This document shows positions 36,678 through 46,200 of a DNA stretch of 64,000 nt, in pieces (positions within the stretch are counted from its first letter, which is position 1; every line of letters starts with the position of its first letter). The position numbers and the translations under genes were made by a program. The DNA is taken from assembly GCF_038443385.1 (NCBI RefSeq), contig NZ_CP151726.1:1984001-2048000 (forward strand). Reading direction: 5' to 3'. The notes beneath the pieces are model-generated. The model saw only the letters and a list, made by a program, of their open reading frames with translations, ran no database searches and was not told where the DNA came from. Source of the stretch: Stieleria varia. GTDB taxonomy: Bacteria > Planctomycetota > Planctomycetia > Pirellulales > Pirellulaceae.

Positions 36678-38901
36678 AGTCGCCTTTATCGGCAACTACC
36701 TACCTCGCAAATGTGGAATCGCGACGTTCACACACGATTTGCGTGCATCTGTCTCTAAGGCCTCCGACGCTGATTGTATTGTCGTGACGATGGACGATAT
36801 CGTCGGCGGCTACTGCTACGAGAAAGAAGTCCAATTTCAGGTGGTCGAGCAAGAACTCGAACACTATCGTGCGGCGGCAGATTTTCTGAACTTTAGCAAT
36901 GTGGATGTGATCTCTCTGCAGCACGAATTCGGTATTTTTGGCGGTCCATGTGGTAGCTACATCCTCGCTTTGCTGCGTGATTTGCGAATGCCCGTGGTCA
37001 CGACTTTGCATACGGTACTGTCAGATCCCAGTCAGACTCAACGCGCAGTGATGACGCAGTTGATCGGTCTTTCGACTCGACTGATTGTCATGACGGAGCG
37101 ATGTCGCCGTACTCTCATGAGCACCTACTCGGTGCCGAGCAATCAGGTGGATTTGATCGCCCATGGAATCCCTGATCGCCCCAACGTCGACCAAGCTGAC
37201 TTGAAAGAGCAATTCGATGTGGAAGGCAGGCCGGTCGCGTTGACGTTCGGACTGCTCTCGCCAGGAAAGGGTATCGAGCACGTATTGCAAGCGATTCCGG
37301 AAATCGTTCAACGTTTCCCAGATTTTATTTATCTGGTCCTTGGTGCGACGCATCCCAGCTTGATACGTGAACAAGGGGAACGGTATCGAATCGGACTGGA
37401 GCGAATGGCAAAAGAACTCTGCATCACGAAATACGTCAGTTTTTATAATCGGTTTGTTGAATTGGACGAACTGACGGAGTTCATCGGTGCAGCGGATCTC
37501 TACATCACACCCTATTTGAATGCTCAGCAGGCCGTTTCCGGTACGCTGGCGTACGCATTCGGATGTGGTCAAGCGGTCATCTCGACGCCGTACTGGCACG
37601 CCGAAGAGTTATTGGCCGACGGCCGCGGGGTGCTGGTGCCATTTGCAGATTCAACTGCAATCGCCAAGGAGGTGATCGGGTTGCTGGGAGACGACGAGCG
37701 ACGTCTGGCAATGCGAGAGCAAGCCTATTTGATGGGCCGTAGCATGACCTGGGATCATGTCTCACTACTCTATCTGCGGTCATTCGACCAAGCGCTCAAT
37801 GAACAGAGCACAAAAAGAAAGCCACTTGCGGTTCGTACCCTCGATGAACAACCGCTTGCATTACCACAGATGAACTTAGAGCATCTGCAGCATTTGAGCG
37901 ACTCGACCGGTATCATCCAGCATGCGATCTACTCGATTCCTGACCATGGTCACGGGTACTGTACCGACGACAATGCCAGGGCACTCATCTTGACCGTCAT
38001 GCTGGAAGAACTCGGCAGGGACTCGGCAGACATACACTCCCTCGCATCTCGCTATGCCGCTTTTTTGAATCTAGCGTTCGACCGCGATTCCGGTCGTTTT
38101 AGGAACTTCATGAGTTTTGATCGCCGCTGGTTGGAAAGCGATGGCAGCGATGATTCTCAAGGCCGATCTCTCTGGGCACTCGGAACCTGTATCGGTCGTT
38201 CTCGGCGCGTGGGACTCGCATCGTGGGCGCGAGAACTGTTTCACCGGGCGATGCCAGCGTGTGAGAACACCACGTCTCCCCGAACGTGGGCCTTGGGGAT
38301 CCTGGGAATCCAAGAATACCTACGTCGATTCAGCGGTGATCGGGCCGCCAGCATGATGAGCGAACGATTGACTTTGCAACTGGTTGAAATGTACGAGCGG
38401 ACTGCAACGAGGGATTGGCCATGGTTTGAGAACATCGCTTCTTATAACAATGCCAAGCTTTCCCAAGCCTTGATTGTCAGAGGTCGATGGTCCGATGACT
38501 CCAAAGCGGCTGAAATTGGTTTGAAATCACTGCGTTGGCTGTGTGAGATTCAACTTTCACCGGAAGGTCGGTTCCGCCCGATAGGTTCAAACGGATTCAG
38601 TCGAGAAAATGGTGTAACGGCGATTTTTGATCAACAGGCAATTGAAGCCCACGCCATGATATCGGCATCGATCGAGGCTTATAGGGCGACGCACGATCCG
38701 ACATGGTGCGAACAAGCACACCTTGCATTCGATTGGTTTCTCGGTCGCAATGACCTCGGAAAACCACTTTACGATGCCTCCACCGGAGGTTGCTACGACG
38801 GATTGATGGCGAATCAAGTGAACGAGAATCAGGGAGCGGAATCAACCTTGGCGTTTCTGCTATCGCTCACGGAAATGCAGCAACTCGCTTCACTCGGTTA
38901 G
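36655..38901 (+). CDS. GT4-type glycosyltransferase fused to a helical (six-hairpin-like) domain
   Basis: 748 residues. Residues about 1-385 are a GT-B glycosyltransferase: N-terminal NYLPRKCGIATFTHDLR, LQHEFGIFGG, then the donor half with TFGLLSPGKGIEHVLQAI and TPYLNAQQAVSGTLAYAFGCG. The C-terminal half (about 400-745) is a different, alpha-helical domain with YCTDDNARALILTVMLEEL, RWLESDGSDDSQGRSLWALG and a later ENGVTAIFDQQAIEAHAM, resembling alpha/alpha-barrel glycosidases. It may therefore both build and trim a mannose-containing glycan. It is flanked by two GH130 genes (overlap of 23 bases; gap of 52 bases). The direction of metabolism is not known. Confidence 0.85.
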   Translation: MTIRDLHKVAFIGNYLPRKCGIATFTHDLRASVSKASDADCIVVTMDDIVGGYCYEKEVQFQVVEQELEHYRAAADFLNFSNVDVISLQHEFGIFGGPCGSYILALLRDLRMPVVTTLHTVLSDPSQTQRAVMTQLIGLSTRLIVMTERCRRTLMSTYSVPSNQVDLIAHGIPDRPNVDQADLKEQFDVEGRPVALTFGLLSPGKGIEHVLQAIPEIVQRFPDFIYLVLGATHPSLIREQGERYRIGLERMAKELCITKYVSFYNRFVELDELTEFIGAADLYITPYLNAQQAVSGTLAYAFGCGQAVISTPYWHAEELLADGRGVLVPFADSTAIAKEVIGLLGDDERRLAMREQAYLMGRSMTWDHVSLLYLRSFDQALNEQSTKRKPLAVRTLDEQPLALPQMNLEHLQHLSDSTGIIQHAIYSIPDHGHGYCTDDNARALILTVMLEELGRDSADIHSLASRYAAFLNLAFDRDSGRFRNFMSFDRRWLESDGSDDSQGRSLWALGTCIGRSRRVGLASWARELFHRAMPACENTTSPRTWALGILGIQEYLRRFSGDRAASMMSERLTLQLVEMYERTATRDWPWFENIASYNNAKLSQALIVRGRWSDDSKAAEIGLKSLRWLCEIQLSPEGRFRPIGSNGFSRENGVTAIFDQQAIEAHAMISASIEAYRATHDPTWCEQAHLAFDWFLGRNDLGKPLYDASTGGCYDGLMANQVNENQGAESTLAFLLSLTEMQQLASLG

Positions 38902-38953
38902 TCGCTCTTTCCCTGAGGCACCGAACCGCCCATTCTCTTTCCCATCAGCAGAC

Positions 38954-40411
38954 ATGCAAATCAAGCGAACCGGAATCGTTCTTTCACCCAACAAACAAAG
39001 AGTTGTTCTGAGACCATTTCAGCCGCCGACCGACGATCGCATTTTGCGAGTTATCGCAAGAGTTTCAACACTGGCCGAGACGGAGGTCGATGGCTTGTTG
39101 AATCAAGTATTGGTAGAGTTTCATGGGCGTCACCAAAAACCCAAAGCATTCTTTGAGCGACGGTTTCAAAAGATTCGCCATCATCTACTGACAGATGCAC
39201 CGCTGAGTGAAAACCGGCGTCTGCTGCTGGGTGCGTACTTCACTCAAGAATATGCGCTTGAATCCGCAGCGTTGTTCAACCCTTCCCTTGTTTGGCATCC
39301 CAACCAGTCAGAACTCGCCACGGGGTCACGTCGATTTGCAATGAGCCTGCGGGCGGTAGGAGAAGGCCACATTTCGTCGATCGTCTTTCGATCGGGAGCG
39401 ATCACAAAGGACTTGAAGATTGAGCTCGACGAACCGGTAAGGTACGTGACCACGCCGCACTTTGTCCCAGACTCACGCTACCGACGAGATCTGTTCCGCC
39501 GCAAACTGGTCGAGCTAGGGCTGGGAACTCCATTTGTCTTTGACGTCCTCTCATCCCTCGAGAACGATTTCACCCTCGACCAACTCGAAAACCGATTGAA
39601 GGTTTCACTGCAGGATGACCGTTCACGACGAAATGAACTGGAGCCCATGATCGATCAGGTGGTGATGTTGGCGAAGTCAAACTACGAAATTCAGTACAGC
39701 CCAGACCATGAACTCTCCGAACGCGTCATCTTTCCGTTTAGTCCGACAGAAACAAACGGCATTGAGGACGCAAGGTTCGTTCACTTCTGTGACGATGATG
39801 GTCGTTGCACCTACTACGCAACCTATAGCGCTTACGATGGGAAAATGGTGTTGCCCCAGTTGTTGGAAACACCGGATTTTCTACAGTTCAAAATGCACAC
39901 TCTCAACGGACCGGCTATCGCCAACAAAGGAATGGCGTTGTTCCCGAGAAAGATCAACGGCCACTACGTGATGCTCGGACGACAAGACGGCGAACACTTG
40001 TTCCTGATGCGCTCGAACATGCTCTATTTTTGGTACACGAAAGAGCTGATCATCAAGCCGACATACCCCTGGGAGTATGTTCAGATGGGGAATTGCGGTT
40101 CACCAATCGAAACCAAAGCCGGTTGGTTGGTCCTGACGCACGGAGTTGGTCCGATGCGCAAGTACTGTATTGGGGCGATGCTGTTGGACTTGGATGATCC
40201 GTCAAAAATCATTGCCCGACTGAAAGAGCCCTTGATCACGCCGAACGAAGTGGAACGTGAGGGTTACGTCCCCAATGTCGTCTACACGTGCGGGGCAATC
40301 ATCCATGAAAACCATCTCGTCATCCCCTACGCCATGTCCGACTATGCCACGACATTTGCTACGATCGAACTCAATGAGTTACTGTCCGCAATGACTTGCG
40401 ATTGCCCATGA
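38954..40411 (+). CDS. GH130-family enzyme, second copy (long N-terminal extension)
   Basis: 485 residues. The propeller core shows NGIEDARFVHF (near 268), CTYYATYSAYDG, KGMALFPRKINGHYVMLGRQ and GNCGSPIETKAGWLVLTHG, matching GH130 mannoside phosphorylases. About 160 extra N-terminal residues, mostly helical, distinguish it from the first copy and probably mediate oligomerisation or substrate choice. No signal peptide. The two GH130 proteins are clearly divergent, so they are likely to act on different linkages of the same mannan rather than being a recent duplication. Last gene of the cluster. Confidence 0.86.
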   Translation: MQIKRTGIVLSPNKQRVVLRPFQPPTDDRILRVIARVSTLAETEVDGLLNQVLVEFHGRHQKPKAFFERRFQKIRHHLLTDAPLSENRRLLLGAYFTQEYALESAALFNPSLVWHPNQSELATGSRRFAMSLRAVGEGHISSIVFRSGAITKDLKIELDEPVRYVTTPHFVPDSRYRRDLFRRKLVELGLGTPFVFDVLSSLENDFTLDQLENRLKVSLQDDRSRRNELEPMIDQVVMLAKSNYEIQYSPDHELSERVIFPFSPTETNGIEDARFVHFCDDDGRCTYYATYSAYDGKMVLPQLLETPDFLQFKMHTLNGPAIANKGMALFPRKINGHYVMLGRQDGEHLFLMRSNMLYFWYTKELIIKPTYPWEYVQMGNCGSPIETKAGWLVLTHGVGPMRKYCIGAMLLDLDDPSKIIARLKEPLITPNEVEREGYVPNVVYTCGAIIHENHLVIPYAMSDYATTFATIELNELLSAMTCDCP

Positions 40412-40809
40412 CTAAGCACCTATCCGAATGAGTTTGTGAAGCAGGTGTCAGGACTGAATGAACCCTTTTTTCACGGTCGCTATGCCAGTTTTGTTTGACA
40501 CCAGGGCTGGCGTTAAAGATACAGTCTTTTCGACGCGGATTGGACGCTCCGGTCCGAGTCCCTCGAGATCGCCAGCCTGCGGCAATGTTCAACGGTTGAT
40601 CGATGCGTACAAGTCTTGTTCCTGCTGAGATCGCATTTCGTTACGTCGACCGAATCCTTTTCACCCATCGTAAAAAGTTTGCACAGGCACCAGTTCGCTA
40701 TCCTGCGAGTGATGGCAAACGTACGTGACATCGCAATCTTTGCGTCTTGTGCGACAACCTTCCCAAACCATGTTCGGCCGCTAATCGTGTTCGCGCCGTC
40801 GCTGCTATA
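40412..40809. other. Convergent intergenic region, nothing recognised
   Basis: 398 bases between the second GH130 gene and the convergent TolC-like gene. No ORF with coding character, no T-tailed hairpin and no member of the local repeat families were seen. Confidence 0.4.
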
Positions 40810-42780
40810 TCAAAACCCGCCTCCGCCGAGGGCTTGATAGGCGTTGACGACTGCGGCAAGTTGCTCTTGCTTGGTTTCGACCAATAGCATCCTGGCCTCC
40901 ATCAACTCGCGTTGGGCGAGCAGCACCTCCACGTACTCTGCTCTCGCGTTTTGAAAAAGTTTGTTGGCGGCTTCGACGGACGCTTGCAATGCGTCAAGCT
41001 GTCGTTTCTTGACCTCGATACTGCGGCGATAGTTTTCCACTTTGGTGATCTGATTGACCACTTCGATGTGGGCTTGCAGAACGGTTTGCTGGTAGTTGTA
41101 GATGGCCTGCAACTGAATCGCGTTTGCGGTCCTGTAGTCTGCTTGAATCGCCCGTTTGTTGATCAGCGGACCGACCAATTCTCCTGCCATGCCGTAAATC
41201 AGTGATTCGGGGGTCCGGAAGAGGTATCCAGTGCTGAAGGCGTTCCATCCCAGGCCAGCCGTCAGGCTTAGCGATGGATAGAAGCGGGCTCGAGCGACTT
41301 TGATATCCAAGCCGGCCGCGGCGACTTGCCGTTCGGCTTCACGAATGTCTGCACGGTTTTGTAATAGCTCAGAAGGGACACCGGCGCCGAGCGTACTTAG
41401 ATTCAGATTGACGAAGTCCACATCGATTCGCTCAACGGGTTGTGGATAGCGGCCAGCGAGATAGTTGATCCTGTTCTCTACTTCAACAATCTCTTGCTGA
41501 ATGAGCGAGCGTTCGCTGATGTTCTTTTGCACTTCGGCCTCGAAACGCTGAACGGCAAGTTCGGTTCCGCGACCGGCATCCTTCTTGGCCTGCGCGACTT
41601 GCAAGCTCTGTTGTTGAATCTCGATTGTCGCTTTCAGGATCTCCAATCGGTTGTCAAGCGCCAAGAGCTGATAGTAGTTTTCAGCGACTTCAGCAACCAC
41701 ACGCGTGATGATGTAGTTTCGGCCTTCTTGTGTGCCGAGGTAACGCATCGCAGCAGCGCGTTGCGAGTTGCGGAGTCGATTCCAGATGTCGAGTTCCCAC
41801 GAAAGATTGGCTGCGACGAGGAAATCGCCGAGCGGTTCAGGGAACTCTTTACCAGGTGCTACTTCCAATTGTTCTTCGACTGCACCGGCTCGTGTGTGGC
41901 GTCCCGGTTTGTCCAATCCAGCGCTCGCACCCAGTGTGACGAATGGCCGGTATTCACCGCTACGAGCATAGGTTTCGTTGCAAGCGATGCGAATCTCTTC
42001 GGATAAGATCTTAAGTTCTTGATTGCCACCCAGCGTTTCAGTAATGAGACCGAGCAGATACGGGTCATTATAGAACGCGGCCAAAGGAAGGTCCGATGAG
42101 TTCTCATAGGGCATGATTCCAGTGTTCGCATCGGTCGGACCCTCGTCGGTATCGATCATGCCGAATTCAGTGTCGCTTGGGAGAACGCTGAGATCAGCGG
42201 TTGTCGCAGCGGCATTCGAGTTGCCTGAAGTGTTGCCAGTGGAATCACCGGCATCGCCCTGGCCAAGATTCGCATCATTGTCATCGCCAACGACCTTTTC
42301 CATCCGCTTGATTTCATCGTCGATCGCATCGGATTTCTCATCACCTGTATCAGGCGAAATGAAGCTGACGGACTTGATAAAGCTGGCGAAAGTCTTTGGT
42401 TCATCGGCAGGAACCAACGAGGCGCTGTCGTCTTGATTACCAGCAGACGGTTTATCGTCAATGGAATCAGGGAGATCCTTCAGCGGCTGGAGCTCCAGAT
42501 CACTGTCTTGAATGCTATCTACGCCATCAATCGTTGCGTCAGTCGAATTGACAGGAGCGGCAAGGGGCGGTGTTTGCTGCTGGGGTTCGGAGCTCCAGAA
42601 CTTTGTGCCGTTGTTCCAGTTGTAGTCGCTTGGAATTGCATGACCAGGTTGGGCACCACGTAGTCCGGGGATGCCGCACCCGAGCGAAGTTAAGGTGGAG
42701 CCGCCAACGATGATCGCTAGGCAAGCTCTCAGTGCTCGTTTCCGACGTACCGACTGGACTGGTTTGTATTGGCGGTTCAT
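40810..42780 (-). CDS. RND efflux outer-membrane lipoprotein (TolC/NodT family)
   Basis: 656 residues from ATG 42780 (MNRQYKPVQ). The signal ends in lipobox LTSLGC with Cys35, so it is a lipoprotein. A long acidic Asp/Ser/Glu-rich segment (about 50-220) is unusual for the family. The rest is the paired helical TolC fold: ANLSWELDIWNRLRNSQRAA, YQLLALDNRLEILKATIEIQ, RADIREAERQVAAAGLDIKVA and FYPSLSLTAGLGW. It would form the exit duct for the RND pump encoded 2-7 kb downstream on the other strand. It is separated from that operon by the kinase-like gene and is convergent with the GH130 gene. Confidence 0.9.
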   Translation of the reverse strand: MNRQYKPVQSVRRKRALRACLAIIVGGSTLTSLGCGIPGLRGAQPGHAIPSDYNWNNGTKFWSSEPQQQTPPLAAPVNSTDATIDGVDSIQDSDLELQPLKDLPDSIDDKPSAGNQDDSASLVPADEPKTFASFIKSVSFISPDTGDEKSDAIDDEIKRMEKVVGDDNDANLGQGDAGDSTGNTSGNSNAAATTADLSVLPSDTEFGMIDTDEGPTDANTGIMPYENSSDLPLAAFYNDPYLLGLITETLGGNQELKILSEEIRIACNETYARSGEYRPFVTLGASAGLDKPGRHTRAGAVEEQLEVAPGKEFPEPLGDFLVAANLSWELDIWNRLRNSQRAAAMRYLGTQEGRNYIITRVVAEVAENYYQLLALDNRLEILKATIEIQQQSLQVAQAKKDAGRGTELAVQRFEAEVQKNISERSLIQQEIVEVENRINYLAGRYPQPVERIDVDFVNLNLSTLGAGVPSELLQNRADIREAERQVAAAGLDIKVARARFYPSLSLTAGLGWNAFSTGYLFRTPESLIYGMAGELVGPLINKRAIQADYRTANAIQLQAIYNYQQTVLQAHIEVVNQITKVENYRRSIEVKKRQLDALQASVEAANKLFQNARAEYVEVLLAQRELMEARMLLVETKQEQLAAVVNAYQALGGGGF

Positions 42781-43441
42781 ATCCGTCCCTGGTGTATCTC
42801 GCTCTGGTGGCATCCTGCCGAGCGTCTGGTGTTCCGGAAAACTGGCTGTCGCACCGACGACTCGACGTCTGCGTCGCCTGGGTAATACCAGTGGTTATCG
42901 TCTTGATGGTTGATTCTGATTTCTGCTTGAGTGGCTTTAATTCGATTGTGCCACGATTTGCAGAACGGTTCTGACAGACGCCCGGTTCTGGTTGACTTTG
43001 CCGATCAGCTGAACTTTACCCCTGCCGTCCAGATTGCGCTGCGAGCAAGGATTGAATGGATCAATTTCTGCCACGCAAACCCAGTGCCAAGCGTCGGTGA
43101 AAAGATGGGTGCCGGGGCACACGCAACGATACGGTCCGTGAATAGCAGAGCGATAGAGAAGCAGTGTTCTCTGTGGGGGCCTCCGGCAGCGGATCGAACC
43201 GTGCAATGAATGTCACGTCGGTGCAAGGTCTTGCGTCACAGATCAAGTTTTTGAGGGCACCCAAGGATTCCCGTCAACTGATCGACGGGAACAAAAACGT
43301 CGATGCAGAGCGTCAATTGGCGTTCTGCTAAGGCTAAACGATCGCTCCCAATCGCAAGCATCGGTGACTTCGGCCTGCGGATTGCTTGGTGCATTGGCAT
43401 ATACAATCCCATTGTTGGCTACCAAGGAGAGATACCAAGCC
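42781..43441. other. Long divergent intergenic region, nothing certain
   Basis: 661 bases between the divergent TolC-like and kinase-like genes. Small open frames exist on both strands, but none has a ribosome site or recognisable sequence. The region near 43177-43250 looked tRNA-like at first but does not fold as one. Promoters for both flanking genes must lie here. Confidence 0.4.
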
Positions 43442-44155
43442 ATGACCATATATGTTCCAGGCATTGAACGAAAAGCAGAACTCAACATTCAGAGATGGCT
43501 GCAAGCCGAGAAAACCAATCAGAGATTCTCCCAGGACAATCTGCACCGTCACGTAGGCCCGTATCTTGCATTGTCACGTGAAGCGGGCGCGGGCGGCAGT
43601 GAGGTTGCCAGGAAAGTTGCCGAGCGTCTGAAATGGGATGTCTTGGATCAAGAAATCGTCGACTACATGGAGGAGCACTACGGCACGCCCCGCTGCCTGA
43701 TACGACGGGTCGATGAGCGGCATGAGAATTGGCTCAGTTCCATGATCACGGCTCAAATTGGGGGACTTGGCTATTCGGAGTGCACTTACACCCATCGGGT
43801 TGCCAAGTTGCTGATGTTGGCTGCTTCCCATGGCGACGTTGTCATCGTTGGGCGCGGAGCAACATTCATCTTGCCGCGTCACCGAGGTCTGTCGGTTCGA
43901 ATCGTTGCGGCTTTGGACCATCGCATTGAGCGAGTGATGAAGCGTCGAGGAATCAGCGAAAAAGAGGCCCATCGATATGTTCTGGAAACGGATCACGCAC
44001 GCAGCATGTACATCAAAAGTCATTTTGGACAAAACGCCGCTGACCCTCATGTTTATGACTTGGTTCTGAATGCCGGTAAAGATTCGCTCGACGACGTGGT
44101 TGACACGATCGTCGATTCCATGGGGCACTTCGTCCAAAAACAGAAGACCGCGTAG
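43442..44155 (+). CDS. Cytidylate-kinase-like family protein
   Basis: 237 residues from ATG 43442 (MTIYVPGIERKAEL), with AAGGAGA about 11 bases upstream. Conserved features of the cytidylate kinase-like family are present: YLALSREAGAGGSEVARKVAERL in place of a classic P-loop, WDVLDQEIVD, VVIVGRGATFIL, then RIVAALDHRIERVMKR and DHARSMYIKSHFG. The family's substrate is not settled; it is not a housekeeping Cmk. It is followed by a zinc-ribbon gene and the RND operon in the same direction, but the spacing does not prove co-transcription. Confidence 0.82.
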   Translation: MTIYVPGIERKAELNIQRWLQAEKTNQRFSQDNLHRHVGPYLALSREAGAGGSEVARKVAERLKWDVLDQEIVDYMEEHYGTPRCLIRRVDERHENWLSSMITAQIGGLGYSECTYTHRVAKLLMLAASHGDVVIVGRGATFILPRHRGLSVRIVAALDHRIERVMKRRGISEKEAHRYVLETDHARSMYIKSHFGQNAADPHVYDLVLNAGKDSLDDVVDTIVDSMGHFVQKQKTA

Positions 44156-44227
44156 CAGCTTTTACGAAACAAACGATCCGTGATTTGCTGAGTCTTGGGA
44201 GCATGCGCGCAAGAAGGAAACGAAAAA

Positions 44228-44506
44228 ATGACTGATTGTCAACTGAGCGAAGACAGCTTTCAGCAGTCGTGTGAAGTGTGCGGTCGACCGGCGATCATCT
44301 CGAATCAATGGGCAGGGAAACGGGTCGGGTGTCGCCACTGTGGCGGTACATTTACAGCAAAAAGGATCTTACCTGGGATCCTGTGTCAGCCGACGCAACG
44401 AGGGAGTGACGAAAGCGCACTTCTGCCATCAGCAAAGTCCTGGACTTTTCGCCTAGCCGCCAGTGTCATGACCGCCATCAGTAACTTGATCGGCGAAATC
44501 TTCTAG
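44228..44506 (+). CDS. Small zinc-ribbon protein
   Basis: 92 residues from ATG 44228, preceded by AAGGAAACG at suitable spacing. Two CxxC pairs, CEVCGRP (near 16-22) and CRHCGG (near 36-41), form a rubredoxin-like zinc ribbon; the following 50 residues have a short hydrophobic end (LAASVMTAISNLIGEIF). The function is unknown. It lies between the kinase-like gene and the RND adaptor. Confidence 0.6.
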   Translation: MTDCQLSEDSFQQSCEVCGRPAIISNQWAGKRVGCRHCGGTFTAKRILPGILCQPTQRGSDESALLPSAKSWTFRLAASVMTAISNLIGEIF

Positions 44507-44683
44507 GCGTTGAGACGAGCGCATCACGACGAACTGGCATGCAGAAGCTTGCGGTGGCCATGAAAAGTTTTGCAGATGCATACCCAGAGGTGAATGATTG
44601 CTGCTCTGTTTTGGCCAATGATTTAGCGTGTAAAACGGGACGAAGCGTGCAAAGTTGAAAATGAGGGGCTCGGCCGGTGAGTC

Positions 44684-44700
44684 TTGGCATGGGTGATGCG
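44684..44700 (+). promoter_or_regulatory. Candidate sigma-54 (-24/-12) promoter
   Basis: TTGGCATGGGTGATGCG: the GG (44686-44687) and GC (44698-44699) are separated by exactly ten bases, as sigma-54 requires. It matches five of six TGGCAC and three of four TTGC positions. A start near 44711 would give a leader of about 57 bases before the RND adaptor gene, whose operon ends in a sigma-54 activator. Chance matches of this quality occur, so this is only a candidate. Confidence 0.4.
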
Positions 44701-44767
44701 TGGGTGGAGAGAAGAAGTCGTCATCGACTTGAAAACACGAACCATGACTCTCAGGAGATACTTCCCC

Positions 44768-45973
44768 ATGCGGATTCACTTGATACTGGCTGCGGTAGTT
44801 GCCATCGCGTCCCTTTCCGTGACTGGCCTCGACAGGATCAAAGAAACGATCGGCTTGCCGACCGCCGCCGAGGAACATGTGACTCATGGCGGCGAGGTCA
44901 AAGCTGAGCACGAGAGTCCTGAGCATGACGAACACGATGAGCACGCCGCAGGTGAACACCACGCCAAGCACAAGATCGTTGTGACCAGTCCGGTTGCCAA
45001 GGACATCACGCTGACTCAGCAGTACGTTTGTCAGATCCATTCAAGGCGACACATCGAATTGTGTGCGTTGGAAGGCGGCTATCTGAAGGAAATTGAAGTC
45101 AACGAAGGTCAGTTCGTCAAAAAAGGGCAATCGCTCTTCCACATTTTGCCCACGCTGTACGAAGCAAGGCTGGACGCGGACATCGCAGAAGCTCAGTTGG
45201 CTCAGGTGGAGTACGACAACACCGAAAACCTTGTGCGGCAAAACATCATCTCGACCCAGGAGCTGAAGTTGGCGAAAGCCAAACTTGCCAAGGCGGTTGC
45301 GCAGGTCAAGCTGGCACAAGCCGAAATGAACTTTGCCGATATCAAGGCACCTTTTGATGGAATCGTCGACCGACTGCACGAGCAGGAAGGCAGTTTGATC
45401 GAAGAAGGTGCGGTTCTGACAACCATGTCAGACAATAGCGTGATGTGGGTGTACTTCAACGTGCCCGAAGCACGCTACTTGGAATACCAGACCGCGATCA
45501 ACGCAGGGGAAAACCAAGACGGCTTGAACGTTCAATTGAAATTAGCCAATCACAAACTGTTTGATCATGCGGGAAAGATCGGCGCGATCGAAGCAGACTT
45601 TGATAGTGATACCGGAAACATTGCCTTCCGTGCCGATTTTCCAAATCCCGAAGGACTTTTGCGTCACGGTCAAACCGGAACGGTATTGATCCAACGCGTC
45701 GAGAAAGGGGCGATCGTGATTCCACAACGGGCAACATTCGAGATTTTGGCAAAGAAGTATGCCTATGTCATTGATGCAGACAACGTTGTGCACCAACGCG
45801 AAATTGTGATTCAGAACGAAAAGGACGACATCTTCTTGATCGCTGAAGGATTGCAAGCGGGTGAAAAAATCGTCTTGGAAGGCATCCGACAAGTGCGTGA
45901 TGGCGAAAAGATTGAATACGAGTTTGAGGAGCCCGACACCGTATTCTCGAATCTCAAATACCACGCCGAATGA
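44768..45973 (+). CDS. RND efflux periplasmic adaptor (membrane fusion protein)
   Basis: 401 residues. The ATG at 44768 was chosen because AGGAGA lies nine bases before it and a signal/anchor (MRIHLILAAVVAIASLSV) follows. A His/Glu-rich stretch (EHDEHDEHAAGEHHAKH, about 49-65) comes next, which could bind metal. The adaptor core follows: lipoyl-like half CALEGGYLKEIEVNEGQFVKKG, a coiled hairpin rich in Ala/Lys/Gln (QELKLAKAKLAKAVAQVKLA), then APFDGIVDRL and barrel parts. It links the inner-membrane pump (next gene) to the TolC-like protein. The His-rich segment makes metal efflux conceivable but does not prove it. Confidence 0.9.
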   Translation: MRIHLILAAVVAIASLSVTGLDRIKETIGLPTAAEEHVTHGGEVKAEHESPEHDEHDEHAAGEHHAKHKIVVTSPVAKDITLTQQYVCQIHSRRHIELCALEGGYLKEIEVNEGQFVKKGQSLFHILPTLYEARLDADIAEAQLAQVEYDNTENLVRQNIISTQELKLAKAKLAKAVAQVKLAQAEMNFADIKAPFDGIVDRLHEQEGSLIEEGAVLTTMSDNSVMWVYFNVPEARYLEYQTAINAGENQDGLNVQLKLANHKLFDHAGKIGAIEADFDSDTGNIAFRADFPNPEGLLRHGQTGTVLIQRVEKGAIVIPQRATFEILAKKYAYVIDADNVVHQREIVIQNEKDDIFLIAEGLQAGEKIVLEGIRQVRDGEKIEYEFEEPDTVFSNLKYHAE

Positions 45974-46200
45974 TCGCCACTTCTTAGGCTTCGGCCAAAC
46001 GATCCGTGACGCTGAAGGACACAGCGATCCTGAGCGGTCGCTGACCGCTTGATTTGTGCAAACAGTCCTGGGCGTAGGGGCATTCTGCGCCGACCCGACT
46101 GGTTGCTGCTGTCACCAACACAACCCATTTGCCCTGAACCCACCTCGCCAGCGGAAAGTCAGGACGACTCTCCCCATCAACCAGGATTGACACCCCGCCC

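Noticed and set aside
42931-43209. 92-codon plus-strand frame in the gap before the cytidylate-kinase-like gene
   Set aside because: No ribosome site, no recognisable sequence, and competing frames of equal length on the other strand.
43165-43250. tRNA-like stretch (GGATCGAACC on the plus strand, T-loop-like on the minus)
   Set aside because: The putative T-arm stem does not pair and no anticodon arm or acceptor stem can be folded.
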